From the NCBI RefSeq assembly GCF_014229645.1, contig NZ_JAATOD010000001.1, positions 1,302,001-1,366,000 of the forward strand: a stretch of 64,000 nucleotides of DNA. Direction: 5' to 3'. This DNA comes from Listeria swaminathanii (lineage in GTDB: Bacteria > Bacillota > Bacilli > Lactobacillales > Listeriaceae). The position numbers and the translations under genes were made by a program. Below are positions 1-9,898 of the stretch, in pieces. Numbering within the stretch: position 1 is the first letter of the stretch; each line of letters begins with the position of its first letter. The notes below the pieces were generated by a model. It was not told where the DNA came from. It made no database searches and saw nothing but the letters and a program-made list of their open reading frames with translations.

Positions 1-2403
1 ACGAATGGATGTTTCATTTTCCATTTGGAAATAGTAATTGCTATGATTGATGCTTGGCGCCAACATGTTGATACCGTAGTTTTTAGCTTCTGTAATGTAC
101 TGAGAAATTTTATCGTCATTACCAAAAACAGAACTAAGGAGCGACGACATAAATGCTGCTGGATAATGCGCTTTTAGATATGCCAATTGGAAGGCAATTT
201 TTGAATAAGCTGCTGCGTGACTTCGGTTGAAACCGTAGTTCGCGAATTGGACAATCATGTCGTATACTTGGTTCGCACTACTTTCTGAATAGCCTTTACT
301 CTTAGCCCCTTCAACAAAATGAATCCGCTCTTCGTTTAGGACGTCCGCTTTTTTCTTACTGACCGCTCGTCTTAATAAATCGGCTTCTCCAAGTGAAAAT
401 CCAGCCATTTGGTTCGCGACTTGAATGATTTGTTCTTGGTAGACAATAACGCCGTAAGTTACTTCTAAAATTGGCGCCAAATCCGGATGTGGATACTGAA
501 TTTTTTCTTTTCCATGTTTTCTAGCAATAAATGTATCAATTTGTTCCATTGGACCGGGACGATAAAGTGCATCTACCGCCACCACATCTTCAAAAGAAGT
601 TGGTTTTAATTTCCGGAGCACTCGGCGAATTCCGTCTGATTCAAACTGGAAAACTCCGGTCGTATCACCCGTTTGGAATAGTTTTAACGTTTTTTTATCT
701 TCTAAGGAAATATCCGCTAATGTTAACGGTCTTTCCTTCGCATAATTAACTGATTTCAACACACGATCTAACAAACTAAGATTTCTAAGTCCAAGAAAAT
801 CCATTTTAAGTAAGCCGATTTTTTCTAATTCTCCCATGGCAAACTGGGTCAGTCGTGCGTCTCCGCTACCTAATTGCAGTGCGACTTGTTCTACTAGCGG
901 TTTGTCGCTAATAACAATCCCGGCAGCATGCGTCGAAATATGGCGCGGTAAGCCCTCGAGTTGGCACGCAACTTCCCAAATCATTTCATTTTCTTTGGAG
1001 CTTTTAATATGATTTTCTAAACGCGGGCTTTCTTGCAATGCTTTTTGTAATGTAATGCCTAATTGGCTCGGAATTAGCTTGGACCATTCCGATAAAAGCA
1101 CGGAATTCAAGCCAAAACTCCTCGCTGTATCACGAATAGCCGCTTTGGCAGCTAATGTTCCAAATGTGCCGATTTGCGCCACATGCGCCTCGCCGTATTT
1201 AGATACAACATACGAAATCACTTCATCCCGGCGATTATCAGGGAAATCCAAGTCAATATCGGGCATCGTTATCCGTTCTGGGTTTAAAAATCGTTCGAAT
1301 AGTAAATTGTAACGAATTGGATCCACATCGGTAATTCTAAGCGCATAGGACACAAGTGACCCTGCCGCAGACCCCCGCCCTGGCCCCGTTAAAATCCCCG
1401 CTTCACGAGAATAACGAATTACATCCCAAACTATTAGGAAATAATCCGCAAATCCCATCTCCGTAATGACTTTCAATTCATAATCTAAACGTGCTTGATA
1501 TTCTTCTGCTAATAAATCTCGCTCTTTTAAGCCCTCATATGCTGTTTGACGTAAAACTTCGGATGCATTTTGCGCTTCATTTAATGGAAATCTTGGTAGC
1601 AAATGCTGATCTAAAGCAATTTCAACGTGACAACGGTCAGCTAACGCGCCAGTTTCAAGACACGCTCGTTTTTCAAAGTCCGTTTGCCAGTCCCGTTCCA
1701 TCTCATCTTGCGAGGTAAAATAGTTCGGTCCTGCAAGTGGTAAAGTCGTCCAGTCCACTGTGCGATTATCACGAATTGCTGTCAAAACTTCTTTCGCTTG
1801 CGCATCTTTTGGTTCCATATATTGCACGTTTTTAGTCGCAACAACAGGGACATTTTCTTCAGCAGAAAATGCTTCTATTTTTGCGAAAAGGCGTGGATTT
1901 TCTTTTTGCGCCGACAAATAAACGGACTCTTTGCCGAATATCTCGACTAAGTTTCCGTAAGCTTCTAACGCCCCGTCGCGGTTTTCTTCCATGAGAAGAC
2001 GTTCCACTTCTCCCTTAGCGCCAGGTGAAATAGCAATCAAGTCACTGCTGTAAGCCCGTAGCCAACTTTGTGGTAATTCCGGTCCTTCTTCGCGCGTTTG
2101 AATGGCACTTGCGATTTTTAATAACTCGTGATATCCAGCGGTTGATTCCGCAATTAATATCAACTCATATGAATTAATTGGATTTAAGTAACCTTGTATT
2201 GTCACCGTCATCCCGATAATTGGTTTTATATCCGCCGCTAAACACTTTTGATAAAACTCGACTACTCCGTAAAGTACATTTTTATCCGTAATTGCTAAGG
2301 CTGGATAATGGTATTCTTTTGCTTTAGCGATTAGCTTATCGATGGATGCTGTACTAGATAGCAAATCATAAGCGCTCGCAACCTGTAAATGAACAAACCC
2401 CAC
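1..2403 (-). CDS. dnaE: DNA polymerase III alpha subunit DnaE (3' end outside window)
   Basis: Replicative C-family DNA polymerase. I read 801 codons without a stop from GTG at 2403 to the left edge, so the C-terminal part is missing. The start is chosen because AGGAG lies 8 nt upstream; an in-frame GTG three codons earlier overlaps that site. Visible: an N-terminal PHP-like region beginning VHLQVAS, the palm motif GPGRGSAAGS, the catalytic PDIDLDF and KMDFLGL (three catalytic aspartates), and a following YRPGPM. It resembles the DnaE, not PolC, type of Firmicutes, where DnaE extends primers and works beside PolC. The PHP metal motif is degenerate (see findings). The gene is read after the nrnA terminator, so it probably has its own promoter or depends on read-through. 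Confidence 0.95.
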   Translation of the reverse strand, partial: MGFVHLQVASAYDLLSSTASIDKLIAKAKEYHYPALAITDKNVLYGVVEFYQKCLAADIKPIIGMTVTIQGYLNPINSYELILIAESTAGYHELLKIASAIQTREEGPELPQSWLRAYSSDLIAISPGAKGEVERLLMEENRDGALEAYGNLVEIFGKESVYLSAQKENPRLFAKIEAFSAEENVPVVATKNVQYMEPKDAQAKEVLTAIRDNRTVDWTTLPLAGPNYFTSQDEMERDWQTDFEKRACLETGALADRCHVEIALDQHLLPRFPLNEAQNASEVLRQTAYEGLKERDLLAEEYQARLDYELKVITEMGFADYFLIVWDVIRYSREAGILTGPGRGSAAGSLVSYALRITDVDPIRYNLLFERFLNPERITMPDIDLDFPDNRRDEVISYVVSKYGEAHVAQIGTFGTLAAKAAIRDTARSFGLNSVLLSEWSKLIPSQLGITLQKALQESPRLENHIKSSKENEMIWEVACQLEGLPRHISTHAAGIVISDKPLVEQVALQLGSGDARLTQFAMGELEKIGLLKMDFLGLRNLSLLDRVLKSVNYAKERPLTLADISLEDKKTLKLFQTGDTTGVFQFESDGIRRVLRKLKPTSFEDVVAVDALYRPGPMEQIDTFIARKHGKEKIQYPHPDLAPILEVTYGVIVYQEQIIQVANQMAGFSLGEADLLRRAVSKKKADVLNEERIHFVEGAKSKGYSESSANQVYDMIVQFANYGFNRSHAAAYSKIAFQLAYLKAHYPAAFMSSLLSSVFGNDDKISQYITEAKNYGINMLAPSINHSNYYFQMENETSIR

Positions 2404-2485
2404 TATCCTCACTCCTTTCAAAACTCTCTTTTTCCATTATATCGGTTAAGCTAAAAAAAAGAAAGTGTGTTCGTGTTTTTATATA

Positions 2486-2520
2486 AAAATAAAGCCAGAT
2501 AGTTTATCTGACTTTATTTT
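2486..2520 (-). terminator. Rho-independent terminator after nrnA
   Basis: Inverted repeat AATAAAG-CAGATA around a short loop, followed on the minus strand by a T-rich run. It lies 5 nt beyond the nrnA stop and 80 nt before dnaE. Confidence 0.75.
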
Positions 2521-2524
2521 CCAT

Positions 2525-3460
2525 TTATTTAGCGGCACAAATGAGTTGCAATTTTGCCGTCATTTCTTTGATTTCTTCTTCGTTATGAAGTGTCGCACCA
2601 GAAGCAAGTGGATGCCCACCGCCGCCATACTCTTTGGCTAATTCATTGATAACCGGACCTTTCGAACGTAAGCGCGCTCTGAAAACTGGCCCTTCTTGGA
2701 TGAACATAATCCACGCCTTAATTCCTTCTACATTTTCAATACAAGAAACAAGTGCGGAAGCGTCGCGCGGATTGACTTCAAATTCATTTAAAAGCGTATC
2801 ACTCAAATAAACGGTCGCCGCGCCATTTTCGTCCATGACAAAGTTTTGTAAAATGTAGCCCGAGAGCTTCACTGTATTTTTAGGCAGCTCATATAATTCG
2901 CGGTATAGCGCCGGGCGGTCAAACGGAAACGTCACTAAATGCGCAGATAATCGCAGCGTTTCTTCTGTTGTACTTGGATACAAGAAACGTCCAGTATCGC
3001 CAACAATCCCTGCATAAAGAAGTCGCGCTGCCGTTTCATTCAAAATTAGTTCTTCGGAAAATGCTTCCCAAAAAGCGACAATCATCTCGCTACAAGAAGA
3101 AGCTGTCGTGTCGACCCAAAGTAGATCGCCGTAAGCATCATCATTAGGATGGTGATCAATTTTGATCAACGCCTTGCCTTGGTTAAAACGTCCGTCTGAA
3201 ACTCGCTCTTGATTCGCGGTATCACACACAATTACAAGCGCGTCTTTATACGTTTCATCCGCAACTTCATCCACCACACCGAGAAATTGGAGCGATACTT
3301 CATCATTTCCAACCGAATACACCTTTTTCTCAGGAAAACTAGCTCGAATAATTTCCGCAAGTCCCATCTGTGAACCGTAAGCATCCGGATCGGGCCTTAC
3401 ATGTCGATGCAAAATAATCGTTTCATATTGCTTTATTTGTTGTAAAATCTCACTTTTCAT
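2525..3460 (-). CDS. nrnA: DHH/DHHA1 phosphoesterase NrnA (nanoRNase, pAp/pApA hydrolase)
   Basis: Soluble Mn-dependent phosphodiesterase of 311 aa. In the family it degrades 2-5 nt RNAs, 3',5'-pAp and, in several Firmicutes, pApA left from cyclic-di-AMP. Motifs: HRHVRPDPDAYG (about 18-29), VCDTAN (78-83), the DHH triad IDHH (101-104), GDTGRF (154-159), and the DHHA1 substrate loop GGGGHPLASG (about 279-288). Start at ATG 3460 because AGGGG lies 7 nt before it; the longer in-frame start 14 codons upstream would overlap ytoI. It follows ytoI by 20 nt and shares its operon with ytoI and the ytkL-like gene. The B. subtilis relative is YtqI/NrnA in the same dnaE neighbourhood. Confidence 0.93.
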   Translation of the reverse strand: MKSEILQQIKQYETIILHRHVRPDPDAYGSQMGLAEIIRASFPEKKVYSVGNDEVSLQFLGVVDEVADETYKDALVIVCDTANQERVSDGRFNQGKALIKIDHHPNDDAYGDLLWVDTTASSCSEMIVAFWEAFSEELILNETAARLLYAGIVGDTGRFLYPSTTEETLRLSAHLVTFPFDRPALYRELYELPKNTVKLSGYILQNFVMDENGAATVYLSDTLLNEFEVNPRDASALVSCIENVEGIKAWIMFIQEGPVFRARLRSKGPVINELAKEYGGGGHPLASGATLHNEEEIKEMTAKLQLICAAK

Positions 3461-3480
3461 TGTTTCGCCCCTGTTTCTTT

Positions 3481-4794
3481 TTAGCGTTCCATCATTTGAC
3501 AAGCAACAATCGCTTTTCCGGTCAAAATTCCTTCTAAATAAAGCTCGACATCTAGCTTACCAGCTTTACGCCCCATTTCCAAAATTCGCGGTTTAATAAC
3601 AATTGTCGCGTCCATTTGAACCGGCTTTAGAAAATACATCGTTACATTTTCAATCGCCACATTGCGTTTTTTCATGGAAAATAGTTTTTGCTGTACGACT
3701 TCACAAACTACTTGCGTAAATACGCCATAAGATAAGGTACCAAGCGAGTTGGTCATTTGCGGACTTACTTTAAATTCATAATCCGCCTCCTCACCAGTAT
3801 CTGCTTTTTCAGAAAGTTGGTTCGCAATCGTATCGTCAATCGTTTCACCGACTTGCGGTTGTTTTTGAATCATTTGCATCGATTTCAAAATATCCTGTCT
3901 GCTGACAATTCCGATTAAGGTTAAATCATCTTTGACGACCGGAATTACTTCAATACTTTCCCAAATCATCATGTGCGCCACTGAAGCCACGCTCATTTTC
4001 GGACCAACAGTTAGCGGATTTTTCGTCATCACTCGTTCAATCGAAATGCTCGGATTCTTTTCTAAAATATCTTTACTCGTAACCATCCCAGTAAGTCGCA
4101 TCGCCCGGTTTACAACCGGAAAACGGCTGTGCCCAGTCGCTTCTTCCATTTTATGCCAATCTTCTACTTTATCAGAAGTAGATAAAAAAGCAGTCGTTTC
4201 TAATGGCGTTAAAATATCCTCCACAAACACCACTTCTTTTTTGATCAATTGGTCATAAATTGCGCGGTTAATCATCGTCGCAACCGTAAACGTATCATAC
4301 GAAGTCGATAAAATCGGCAATTCTTTCTCATCCGCCAATTGTTTCACTTCATCATCCGTATCAAAACCACCAGTAATCAATACCGCAGCACCACGTTTTA
4401 AAGCAAGCTCATGTGCGCTCACTCGGTTTCCGACGATTAATAAGTTACCAGCATCCGTATAACGCTCCATCGCTTCCACAGTCATCGCACCGATAACGAA
4501 CTTATTCAGCGATTTATATAACCCAGCACGACCGCCGAGCACTTGTCCATCAATCATATTAACAATTTCAGCAAAAGTTAATTTTTCGATGCTATCTTTT
4601 TGTTTCCGCTCAATTCGAAGTGTTCCAACCCGTTTAATAGTAGAAACAAAACCAATGATTTCCGCGTCTTTAATCGCCCGATAAGCAGTACCCTCACTTA
4701 CAGACAAGTTTTTCGCGATTTTCCGCACAGATATTTTTTCTCCAACTGCAAGATTTTCAATGTATTTTAAAATCTGTTCATGTTTTGTGGCCAC
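3481..4794 (-). CDS. ytoI: HTH-DRTGG-CBS-hotdog regulator-like protein, YtoI family
   Basis: Four-part protein of 437 aa: an N-terminal winged helix (1-60, with VSEGTAYRAIKDAE as recognition region), a DRTGG domain (about 70-180), two CBS domains (about 195-310; e.g. TGMVTSKDIL and IGIVSRQDIL), and a C-terminal hotdog/thioesterase-like domain (about 320-437). CBS pairs usually bind adenine nucleotides; hotdog domains bind acyl-CoA-like ligands. DNA target and ligand are unknown to me. Start: GTG at 4794 with GGGTGA 7 nt upstream; ATG five codons earlier has its purine tract too close. It starts 26 nt after the ytkL-like stop and ends 20 nt before nrnA, so the three look co-transcribed. Confidence 0.88.
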   Translation of the reverse strand: MATKHEQILKYIENLAVGEKISVRKIAKNLSVSEGTAYRAIKDAEIIGFVSTIKRVGTLRIERKQKDSIEKLTFAEIVNMIDGQVLGGRAGLYKSLNKFVIGAMTVEAMERYTDAGNLLIVGNRVSAHELALKRGAAVLITGGFDTDDEVKQLADEKELPILSTSYDTFTVATMINRAIYDQLIKKEVVFVEDILTPLETTAFLSTSDKVEDWHKMEEATGHSRFPVVNRAMRLTGMVTSKDILEKNPSISIERVMTKNPLTVGPKMSVASVAHMMIWESIEVIPVVKDDLTLIGIVSRQDILKSMQMIQKQPQVGETIDDTIANQLSEKADTGEEADYEFKVSPQMTNSLGTLSYGVFTQVVCEVVQQKLFSMKKRNVAIENVTMYFLKPVQMDATIVIKPRILEMGRKAGKLDVELYLEGILTGKAIVACQMMER

Positions 4795-4819
4795 GACTCG
4801 TTCACCCATTCCTATTTTG

Positions 4820-5506
4820 TTAGATTTCGATACCTTCCCCAATTTCAAGTACTTTCCCAGCAATCCCTTCATCAAGCGATGCAACAAATTTGTGCGCATC
4901 TTGTTCAATTAACGGAAATGTATTGTAGTGCATTGGAATAACTAATTTCGCTTGTAAAAAACGCGCTGCAATCGCCGCATCTTCTGGCCCCATGGTAAAA
5001 TTATCTCCAATCGGCAAGAAAGCAACATCTAACGGGTTTAATTCCCCAATTAATTTCATATCAGAAAATAAACCAGTATCCCCTGCAAAATAAATATTTT
5101 TACCTTCTATCGTAAATACAATCCCCGTCGGAAAACCAAGATTGATAATACGTCCATCGCGAACCGTCTGCGAACCATGAAATGCTTGCGTTAACTTCAC
5201 TTGTCCAAAGTCAAACTGCCTCTTTCCACCAATGTGCATTGCCGCAATATTTTCCAAACCATCCTCTACAGCTAAAAAGGCAGCTAAGTCCGCATTACAA
5301 ATAACGGTTGCTCCTGAATTTTTAGCAATTTCAACTGTATCACCGACATGATCGTCATGCCCATGCGACAGAACAATAAAGTCTGGCATTTGTTCTTCTG
5401 CTTTTAAATCACATTTTTTATTACCAGAAATAAATGGATCTACTAAAATAGTTGTGTTTCCAGTGATAATTTTAATACAAGACTGACCATGAAATGAAAT
5501 CTTCAT
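4820..5506 (-). CDS. ytkL: Metal-dependent hydrolase, UPF0173 / YtkL family
   Basis: Metallo-beta-lactamase-fold protein of 228 aa, cytoplasmic, no signal peptide. Metal-binding HGHDDH is at residues 48-53, with downstream ligand regions FAGDTG and PMHYNTFP. The UPF0173 family is widespread, and its substrate is not established. The start has AAGGAAG 9 nt upstream. First gene of a minus-strand group followed closely by ytoI and nrnA. Divergent from pepQ across a 163-nt spacer. Confidence 0.88.
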   Translation of the reverse strand: MKISFHGQSCIKIITGNTTILVDPFISGNKKCDLKAEEQMPDFIVLSHGHDDHVGDTVEIAKNSGATVICNADLAAFLAVEDGLENIAAMHIGGKRQFDFGQVKLTQAFHGSQTVRDGRIINLGFPTGIVFTIEGKNIYFAGDTGLFSDMKLIGELNPLDVAFLPIGDNFTMGPEDAAIAARFLQAKLVIPMHYNTFPLIEQDAHKFVASLDEGIAGKVLEIGEGIEI

Positions 5507-5578
5507 GTTAAAAAACTTCCTTCCCGATTAATTATTCTATGTGTATTATTGTACCACTATTATTATAAACTAATATAT

Positions 5579-5603
5579 AACACCTCGTAAACTAGGAGGT
5601 GTT
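5579..5603. repeat. Perfect 8-bp inverted repeat between ytkL and pepQ
   Basis: AACACCTC and GAGGTGTT flank a 9-nt spacer in the divergent intergenic region. It could be an operator or a small RNA hairpin. No strong T-run follows, so a terminator is unlikely. Confidence 0.5.
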
Positions 5604-5669
5604 TATTAGCAAAATATTTCCTTCGCATGTTATCATAATAGAGAAATCAATTGGAAAGAAGGTACAATA

Positions 5670-6767
5670 ATGGAAAAAAATATCGATGTCTTACAAAAAT
5701 GGCTAAAAGATCAAGGTGCCGAAGTAGCATTTTTGACAGACCCAGAGAACATCGCTTACTTCTCAGGTTATCATAGCGAGCCGCATGAACGTGTGCTTGG
5801 CTTAGCAATTTTCCCTGATAGCGAACCATTTCTATTTACGCCAGCACTTGAAGTAGAAGATGTGCGCGGCGGCGATTGGGCACATCCGGCTTACGGATAC
5901 AACGATACAGAAAACCCATTTACAATTATTGCAGACGAAATCAAAAAACGCGTTGCTAATCCAAGCAAATTTGCAATTGAGAAAAAACATATGAGCGTTG
6001 ACCGCTACGAACAACTAGGCGGATTATTCTCCGGCTGCTCTTTCATTCCGATTGAACATAAAATTGAACAAATCCGTCTTGTTAAAACCGAAGCAGAACT
6101 CACCATTTTAAAAGAAGCTGCTTTACTGGCTGATTACGCAGTACAAGTCGGTGTAGACGAAATAGCGGAAGGCAAAACCGAAGCAGAAATCGTTGCAAAA
6201 ATCGAATATGAAATGAAGAAAAAAGGCGTTACAGCTATGTCATTCGATACAATGGTGCTCACTGGTAAAAACGGCGCCCTTCCACATGGTACGCCAGGCG
6301 AAACAAAAATCAAAAAAGGCGATTTAGTTTTATTTGATTTAGGCGTTGTTCATAAAGGCTACTGCTCTGACATTACGCGAACGGTTGCTTTTGGCGACAT
6401 TTCCGCTGAACAGAAAAAGATTTACGACACTGTTCTAGAAGCACAAACTGCTGCAGTTGAAAAAGTAAAAGCAGGCGTAAAAGCGAGTGAAATCGATTTA
6501 ACTGCAAGAAATATTATTCGTGAGGCTGGTTATGGCGATTATTTCCCACACCGCCTTGGTCACGGACTTGGTGCGAGTGTCCACGAATTTCCTTCTATTA
6601 CAGAGACAAACAATATGGAACTACAAGAAAATATGGTATTTACGATTGAACCAGGTATTTATGTTCCGGGTGTTGCCGGCGTGCGGATTGAAGATGACCT
6701 CGTTGTCACAAAAGACGGCGTACAAGTACTAACAGAATTCCCGAAAACTTTACAAGTAATCAAATAA
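5670..6767 (+). CDS. pepQ: Xaa-Pro dipeptidase PepQ (M24B)
   Basis: Cytoplasmic prolidase-type metallopeptidase of 365 aa that releases amino acids from X-Pro dipeptides. Creatinase/prolidase N-terminal domain (1-125) and pita-bread catalytic domain (about 135-355). All five dinuclear metal ligands are visible: D223 and D234 (LFDLGVVHKGYCSD), H298 (HRLGHGLG), E327 (TIEPGIY) and E341 (VRIEDD). Start has AAAGAAGG 7 nt upstream. Monocistronic: divergent from the ytkL-like gene and closed by a strong terminator shared with ald. Confidence 0.95.
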   Translation: MEKNIDVLQKWLKDQGAEVAFLTDPENIAYFSGYHSEPHERVLGLAIFPDSEPFLFTPALEVEDVRGGDWAHPAYGYNDTENPFTIIADEIKKRVANPSKFAIEKKHMSVDRYEQLGGLFSGCSFIPIEHKIEQIRLVKTEAELTILKEAALLADYAVQVGVDEIAEGKTEAEIVAKIEYEMKKKGVTAMSFDTMVLTGKNGALPHGTPGETKIKKGDLVLFDLGVVHKGYCSDITRTVAFGDISAEQKKIYDTVLEAQTAAVEKVKAGVKASEIDLTARNIIREAGYGDYFPHRLGHGLGASVHEFPSITETNNMELQENMVFTIEPGIYVPGVAGVRIEDDLVVTKDGVQVLTEFPKTLQVIK

Positions 6768-6768
6768 C

Positions 6769-6810
6769 AAAAAAGCGAACTCTCCGCACGCAGGAAAGTT
6801 CGCTTTTTTT
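6769..6810. terminator. Bidirectional terminator between pepQ and ald
   Basis: AAAAAAGCGAACT pairs with AGTTCGCTTTTTT around a 14-nt loop. A-run and T-run on opposite sides allow use from both convergent genes. Confidence 0.9.
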
Positions 6811-6811
6811 A

Positions 6812-7924
6812 TTATAGCAATTCTTTACTATCTGTATAATCTAAACTTAAAGAATCAGCAACTGCTTTATACGTAATATGACCTTGGTAAGTATTTAACC
6901 CACGACGTAAGAATGGGTCTTTTTTCACGGCTGTTTCTAAGCCATCGTTAGCCAGTTTTAAACCAAATGGTAAAGTGGCATTTGTCAGCGCTAAAGTGGA
7001 CGTCCGCGGCACTGCTCCCGGCATATTGGCAACGGCATAATGAAGCACGCCATATTTTTCATACGTTGGATTATCGTGGGTGGAAACATGATCAGTCGTT
7101 TCGAAAATGCCACCTTGGTCAATCGCGATATCCACCAAGACTGAACCGGGAATCATTTGTTTAATCACATGTTCTTTAACTAATTTCGGCGCTTTTGCTC
7201 CCGGAATTAAAACCGCCCCAATCACTAAATCAGCTTTTTTCACGGCTGTTTCAATATTAAAATCATTCGACATTAATGTTTGTACTTGGTTGCCAAAAAT
7301 ATCATCTAGTTCGCGCAACCGTTTTAAATTCATATCAAGAATGGTCACGTTCGCTCCTAGCCCTGTCGCAATTTTGGCTGCATTTGTTCCAGCAATTCCG
7401 CCACCAATAATAACGACTTCACTCTTCTCTACACCTGGCACACCACCAAGTAACACGCCCATACCACCATTTGTTTTTTGTAAAAATTGAGCGCCAATCT
7501 GAGCGGCCATTCGCCCAGCAACCTCACTCATCGGTGAAAGTAGTGGCAATGTGTGGTCTGCAAGTTCTACCGTTTCATACGCCACACTGTTCACTTTATT
7601 TTGAAGCAAAGCCTTAGCAAGCGTTGGTTCATTCGCTAAATGCAAATAGGTGAAAAGTAATAAGCCTTCTTTAAAATAGTTATACTCTGATGCAATCGGT
7701 TCTTTTACTTTTACGACCATATCTACATCCCAAGCTTCTTTAGCTGTTTCCACAATAGTTGCCCCTGCTTCTACAAAATCAGCGTCTTGATAATTAGAGC
7801 CAACACCCGCACCTTTTTCTACGTACACAGTGTGACCTGCATTAACATATGAAAAAACACTTGCCGGGGTCATCGCCATCCTATTCTCATTATTTTTTAT
7901 TTCTTTTGGTACGCCGACTAACAT
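6812..7924 (-). CDS. ald: Alanine dehydrogenase
   Basis: NAD-dependent enzyme interconverting L-alanine and pyruvate plus ammonia; 370 aa, the usual length. Substrate residues R15 (NENRMAMTP), K74 (VKVKEP) and H95 ([10 protein letters not shown]) are present. The nucleotide-binding loop [13 protein letters not shown] is near residues 170-183. Start has AAGGAGAG 8 nt upstream. Single gene with its own terminator, divergent from the universal stress gene across 240 nt. Confidence 0.96.
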   Translation of the reverse strand: MLVGVPKEIKNNENRMAMTPASVFSYVNAGHTVYVEKGAGVGSNYQDADFVEAGATIVETAKEAWDVDMVVKVKEPIASEYNYFKEGLLLFTYLHLANEPTLAKALLQNKVNSVAYETVELADHTLPLLSPMSEVAGRMAAQIGAQFLQKTNGGMGVLLGGVPGVEKSEVVIIGGGIAGTNAAKIATGLGANVTILDMNLKRLRELDDIFGNQVQTLMSNDFNIETAVKKADLVIGAVLIPGAKAPKLVKEHVIKQMIPGSVLVDIAIDQGGIFETTDHVSTHDNPTYEKYGVLHYAVANMPGAVPRTSTLALTNATLPFGLKLANDGLETAVKKDPFLRRGLNTYQGHITYKAVADSLSLDYTDSKELL

Positions 7925-8095
7925 CTAAATCACTCTCCTTGACATAGGTATAATAGACTATAAAAGATTTTCTACACCCCCATGCTAACACAATATACCT
8001 AAGTTGTAAAAAATTAACTAACTGAAATTCCAACAAAAGATTTAGTAAAATTAGACGAAATTTTCGCGAGCTATTAATTTATTTTTCATTTTATG

Positions 8096-8119
8096 GTTCT
8101 TTTAGGAAAAAGAGGGTAA
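8096..8119 (+). promoter_or_regulatory. Possible sigma-B promoter for the universal stress gene
   Basis: GTTCTT, 12 nt, GGGTAA, compared with the Bacillus/Listeria sigma-B pattern GTTTAA-N12-14-GGGTAT. It lies 46 nt before the start codon. The -35 and last -10 bases deviate, so this is tentative; the stress-protein target makes it plausible. Confidence 0.4.
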
Positions 8120-8164
8120 AATATAAGTATAGAAAATACATATATTTTGATTGGAGGAATTATT

Positions 8165-8629
8165 ATGTTACAACAATACGAAAGAGTCTTAGTAGCAGTT
8201 GATGGATCCAAAGAGGCAGAAAGAGCTTTCCAAAAAGCAATTCAAGTGGCTAACCGTAATGACGCGGCGCTTGGTCTTGTTCATGTTATCGATACACGCG
8301 CGTTTTCATCCGTAGCCAATTATGATACAAGCATGGCGGACAAAGCTACTGAATATGCAGATGAATTACTTAGTGGCTATAAAGAAGATGCTTTAAAAGC
8401 CGGTGTCACAAAAGTTGAAAGCTACATCGAATACGGTTCACCAAAAACAGCTATTACAAAAGAAGCAGCCAAAGCATTCCAAGCTGATTTAATCATGTGT
8501 GGTGCTACTGGTCTTAACGCTGTAGAACGTCTGCTTATTGGTAGTGTGTCTGAATATATTATTCGCCACTCCCCTTGCGATGTGCTTGTGGTACGTAATG
8601 ATGTTCCTGATTATAAAGAAGAAAAATAA
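8165..8629 (+). CDS. Universal stress protein, UspA family
   Basis: Single-domain Usp of 154 aa. The C-terminal nucleotide loop GATG-(9 residues)-GSVS (around 118-135) fits the ATP-binding subgroup, and the N-terminal strand VLVAVDGS is typical. Start at ATG 8165 has GGAGG 7 nt upstream; an earlier in-frame ATG at 8147 has no ribosome binding site. The family acts in cytoplasmic stress survival; L. monocytogenes has several copies, reported to aid acid and oxidative stress survival. Stands alone between two terminators. Confidence 0.93.
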   Translation: MLQQYERVLVAVDGSKEAERAFQKAIQVANRNDAALGLVHVIDTRAFSSVANYDTSMADKATEYADELLSGYKEDALKAGVTKVESYIEYGSPKTAITKEAAKAFQADLIMCGATGLNAVERLLIGSVSEYIIRHSPCDVLVVRNDVPDYKEEK

Positions 8630-8637
8630 TCAAAGAA

Positions 8638-8674
8638 AAAGGCTGGCTCTTTAATAAGAGCCAGCCTTTTTTTA
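8638..8674. terminator. Bidirectional terminator between usp and ackA
   Basis: GGCTGGCTCT and AGAGCCAGCC around a 6-nt loop, flanked by A-run and T-run. Serves both convergent genes. Confidence 0.93.
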
Positions 8675-8680
8675 TCATTT

Positions 8681-9898
8681 TTAGCGATTGTGTTTAATAG
8701 TTTCTACGTCACGAGCAATCATTAATTCTTCGTTTGTAGGGATGATGATAACTTTTACTGGGGAGTGAGGATAGTTAAGGAATCTCTCTTCTCCGCGCAC
8801 TTGGTTAAGTGCTGGATCCCAGTATACGCCCATGAATTCAAGTCCACGAAGTACTTTTTCACGAATGTATGAACTATTTTCACCGATACCAGCTGTGAAG
8901 ATAATTGCATCTACACCGTTCATGCGAGCTGCATAAGAACCAATGTATTTATGGATACGGTCAACGAAAACTTGAAGTGCAAGTTCTGCACGTTCGTTTC
9001 CTTGAGCTGCTTCGTCTTCTAAGTCACGAAGGTCGCTTGAAATACCAGATACGCCGAGCATACCGGATTCTTTGTTTAATACGTCAAGTACTTGTTCTGC
9101 TGTTTTGCCAGTTTTTTCCATGATGAACGGAATAAGCGCTGGGTCAATATTACCAGAACGAGTTCCCATAGAAACACCCGCTAGTGGAGTGAATCCCATG
9201 GAAGTATCCATTGATTTTCCGCCTTCGATAGCAGCGATACTAGCGCCATTACCAAGGTGACAAGTTAGTAAACGTAACTCTTCTACAGGACGTCCTAGAA
9301 GTTCTGCAGCGCGTTCGGATACATATTTGTGGCTTGTACCGTGGAAACCATATTTACGGATACCAAAGTCTTCATAATAGCTGTATGGCAAGCTGTAAAG
9401 GTAGCTTGCTGGAGGCATTGTTTGGTGGAAAGCTGTATCGAAAACAGCAACCGAAACAACATCTGGTAAAATTTTGCGGAATGCTTTAATACCAGTAACG
9501 TTCGCTGGGTTATGAAGCGGCGCAAGTTCGGATAATGCTTCAATATCTTTAATTACTTGATCATCAATATAAACGGATTCAGGGAATTTTTCTCCACCAT
9601 GAACTACGCGGTGACCAATTCCAGTGATTTCATCGTAAGAACCGATAACTTTGTGGTTAATTAATTTTTCAAGTAGCATTTGAACAGCAATTTCATGGTC
9701 AGGAATATCAATAATTTCTTTGATTTTCTCTCCGTCTACAGTAATTGTGAAAATAGAATCTTTCAAACCAATTCTTTCTACAATCCCTGCTGTGATAACA
9801 CGTTCAGATGGCATATCATATAATTGGAATTTCAGTGAAGAACTTCCGGCGTTAATTGCAATCGTTTTTTCCATTTTATTTTTGTCAATTCCTTCCAT
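8681..9898 (-). CDS. ackA: Acetate kinase
   Basis: Makes ATP from acetyl phosphate in overflow metabolism. 405 aa from this start. Family motifs: [13 protein letters not shown] near the N-terminus, [36 protein letters not shown] and TAGIGENS. I prefer the first ATG because it overlaps the ytxK stop (TAATG) and has AGAGG 8 nt upstream; the next Met, eight codons in, has an over-long spacing. Co-transcribed with the upstream ytxK-like gene, the same order as in B. subtilis. Confidence 0.95.
   Translation of the reverse strand: MEGIDKNKMEKTIAINAGSSSLKFQLYDMPSERVITAGIVERIGLKDSIFTITVDGEKIKEIIDIPDHEIAVQMLLEKLINHKVIGSYDEITGIGHRVVHGGEKFPESVYIDDQVIKDIEALSELAPLHNPANVTGIKAFRKILPDVVSVAVFDTAFHQTMPPASYLYSLPYSYYEDFGIRKYGFHGTSHKYVSERAAELLGRPVEELRLLTCHLGNGASIAAIEGGKSMDTSMGFTPLAGVSMGTRSGNIDPALIPFIMEKTGKTAEQVLDVLNKESGMLGVSGISSDLRDLEDEAAQGNERAELALQVFVDRIHKYIGSYAARMNGVDAIIFTAGIGENSSYIREKVLRGLEFMGVYWDPALNQVRGEERFLNYPHSPVKVIIIPTNEELMIARDVETIKHNR

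Noticed and set aside
5595..5640. AGGAGGT followed by a tiny frame upstream of pepQ
   Set aside because: The next ATG is over 20 nt away and opens only three codons before a stop, so the match is part of the inverted repeat.
7107..7490. Open plus-strand frame opposite ald
   Set aside because: Antisense shadow of a strongly conserved enzyme; composition unlike a real protein.
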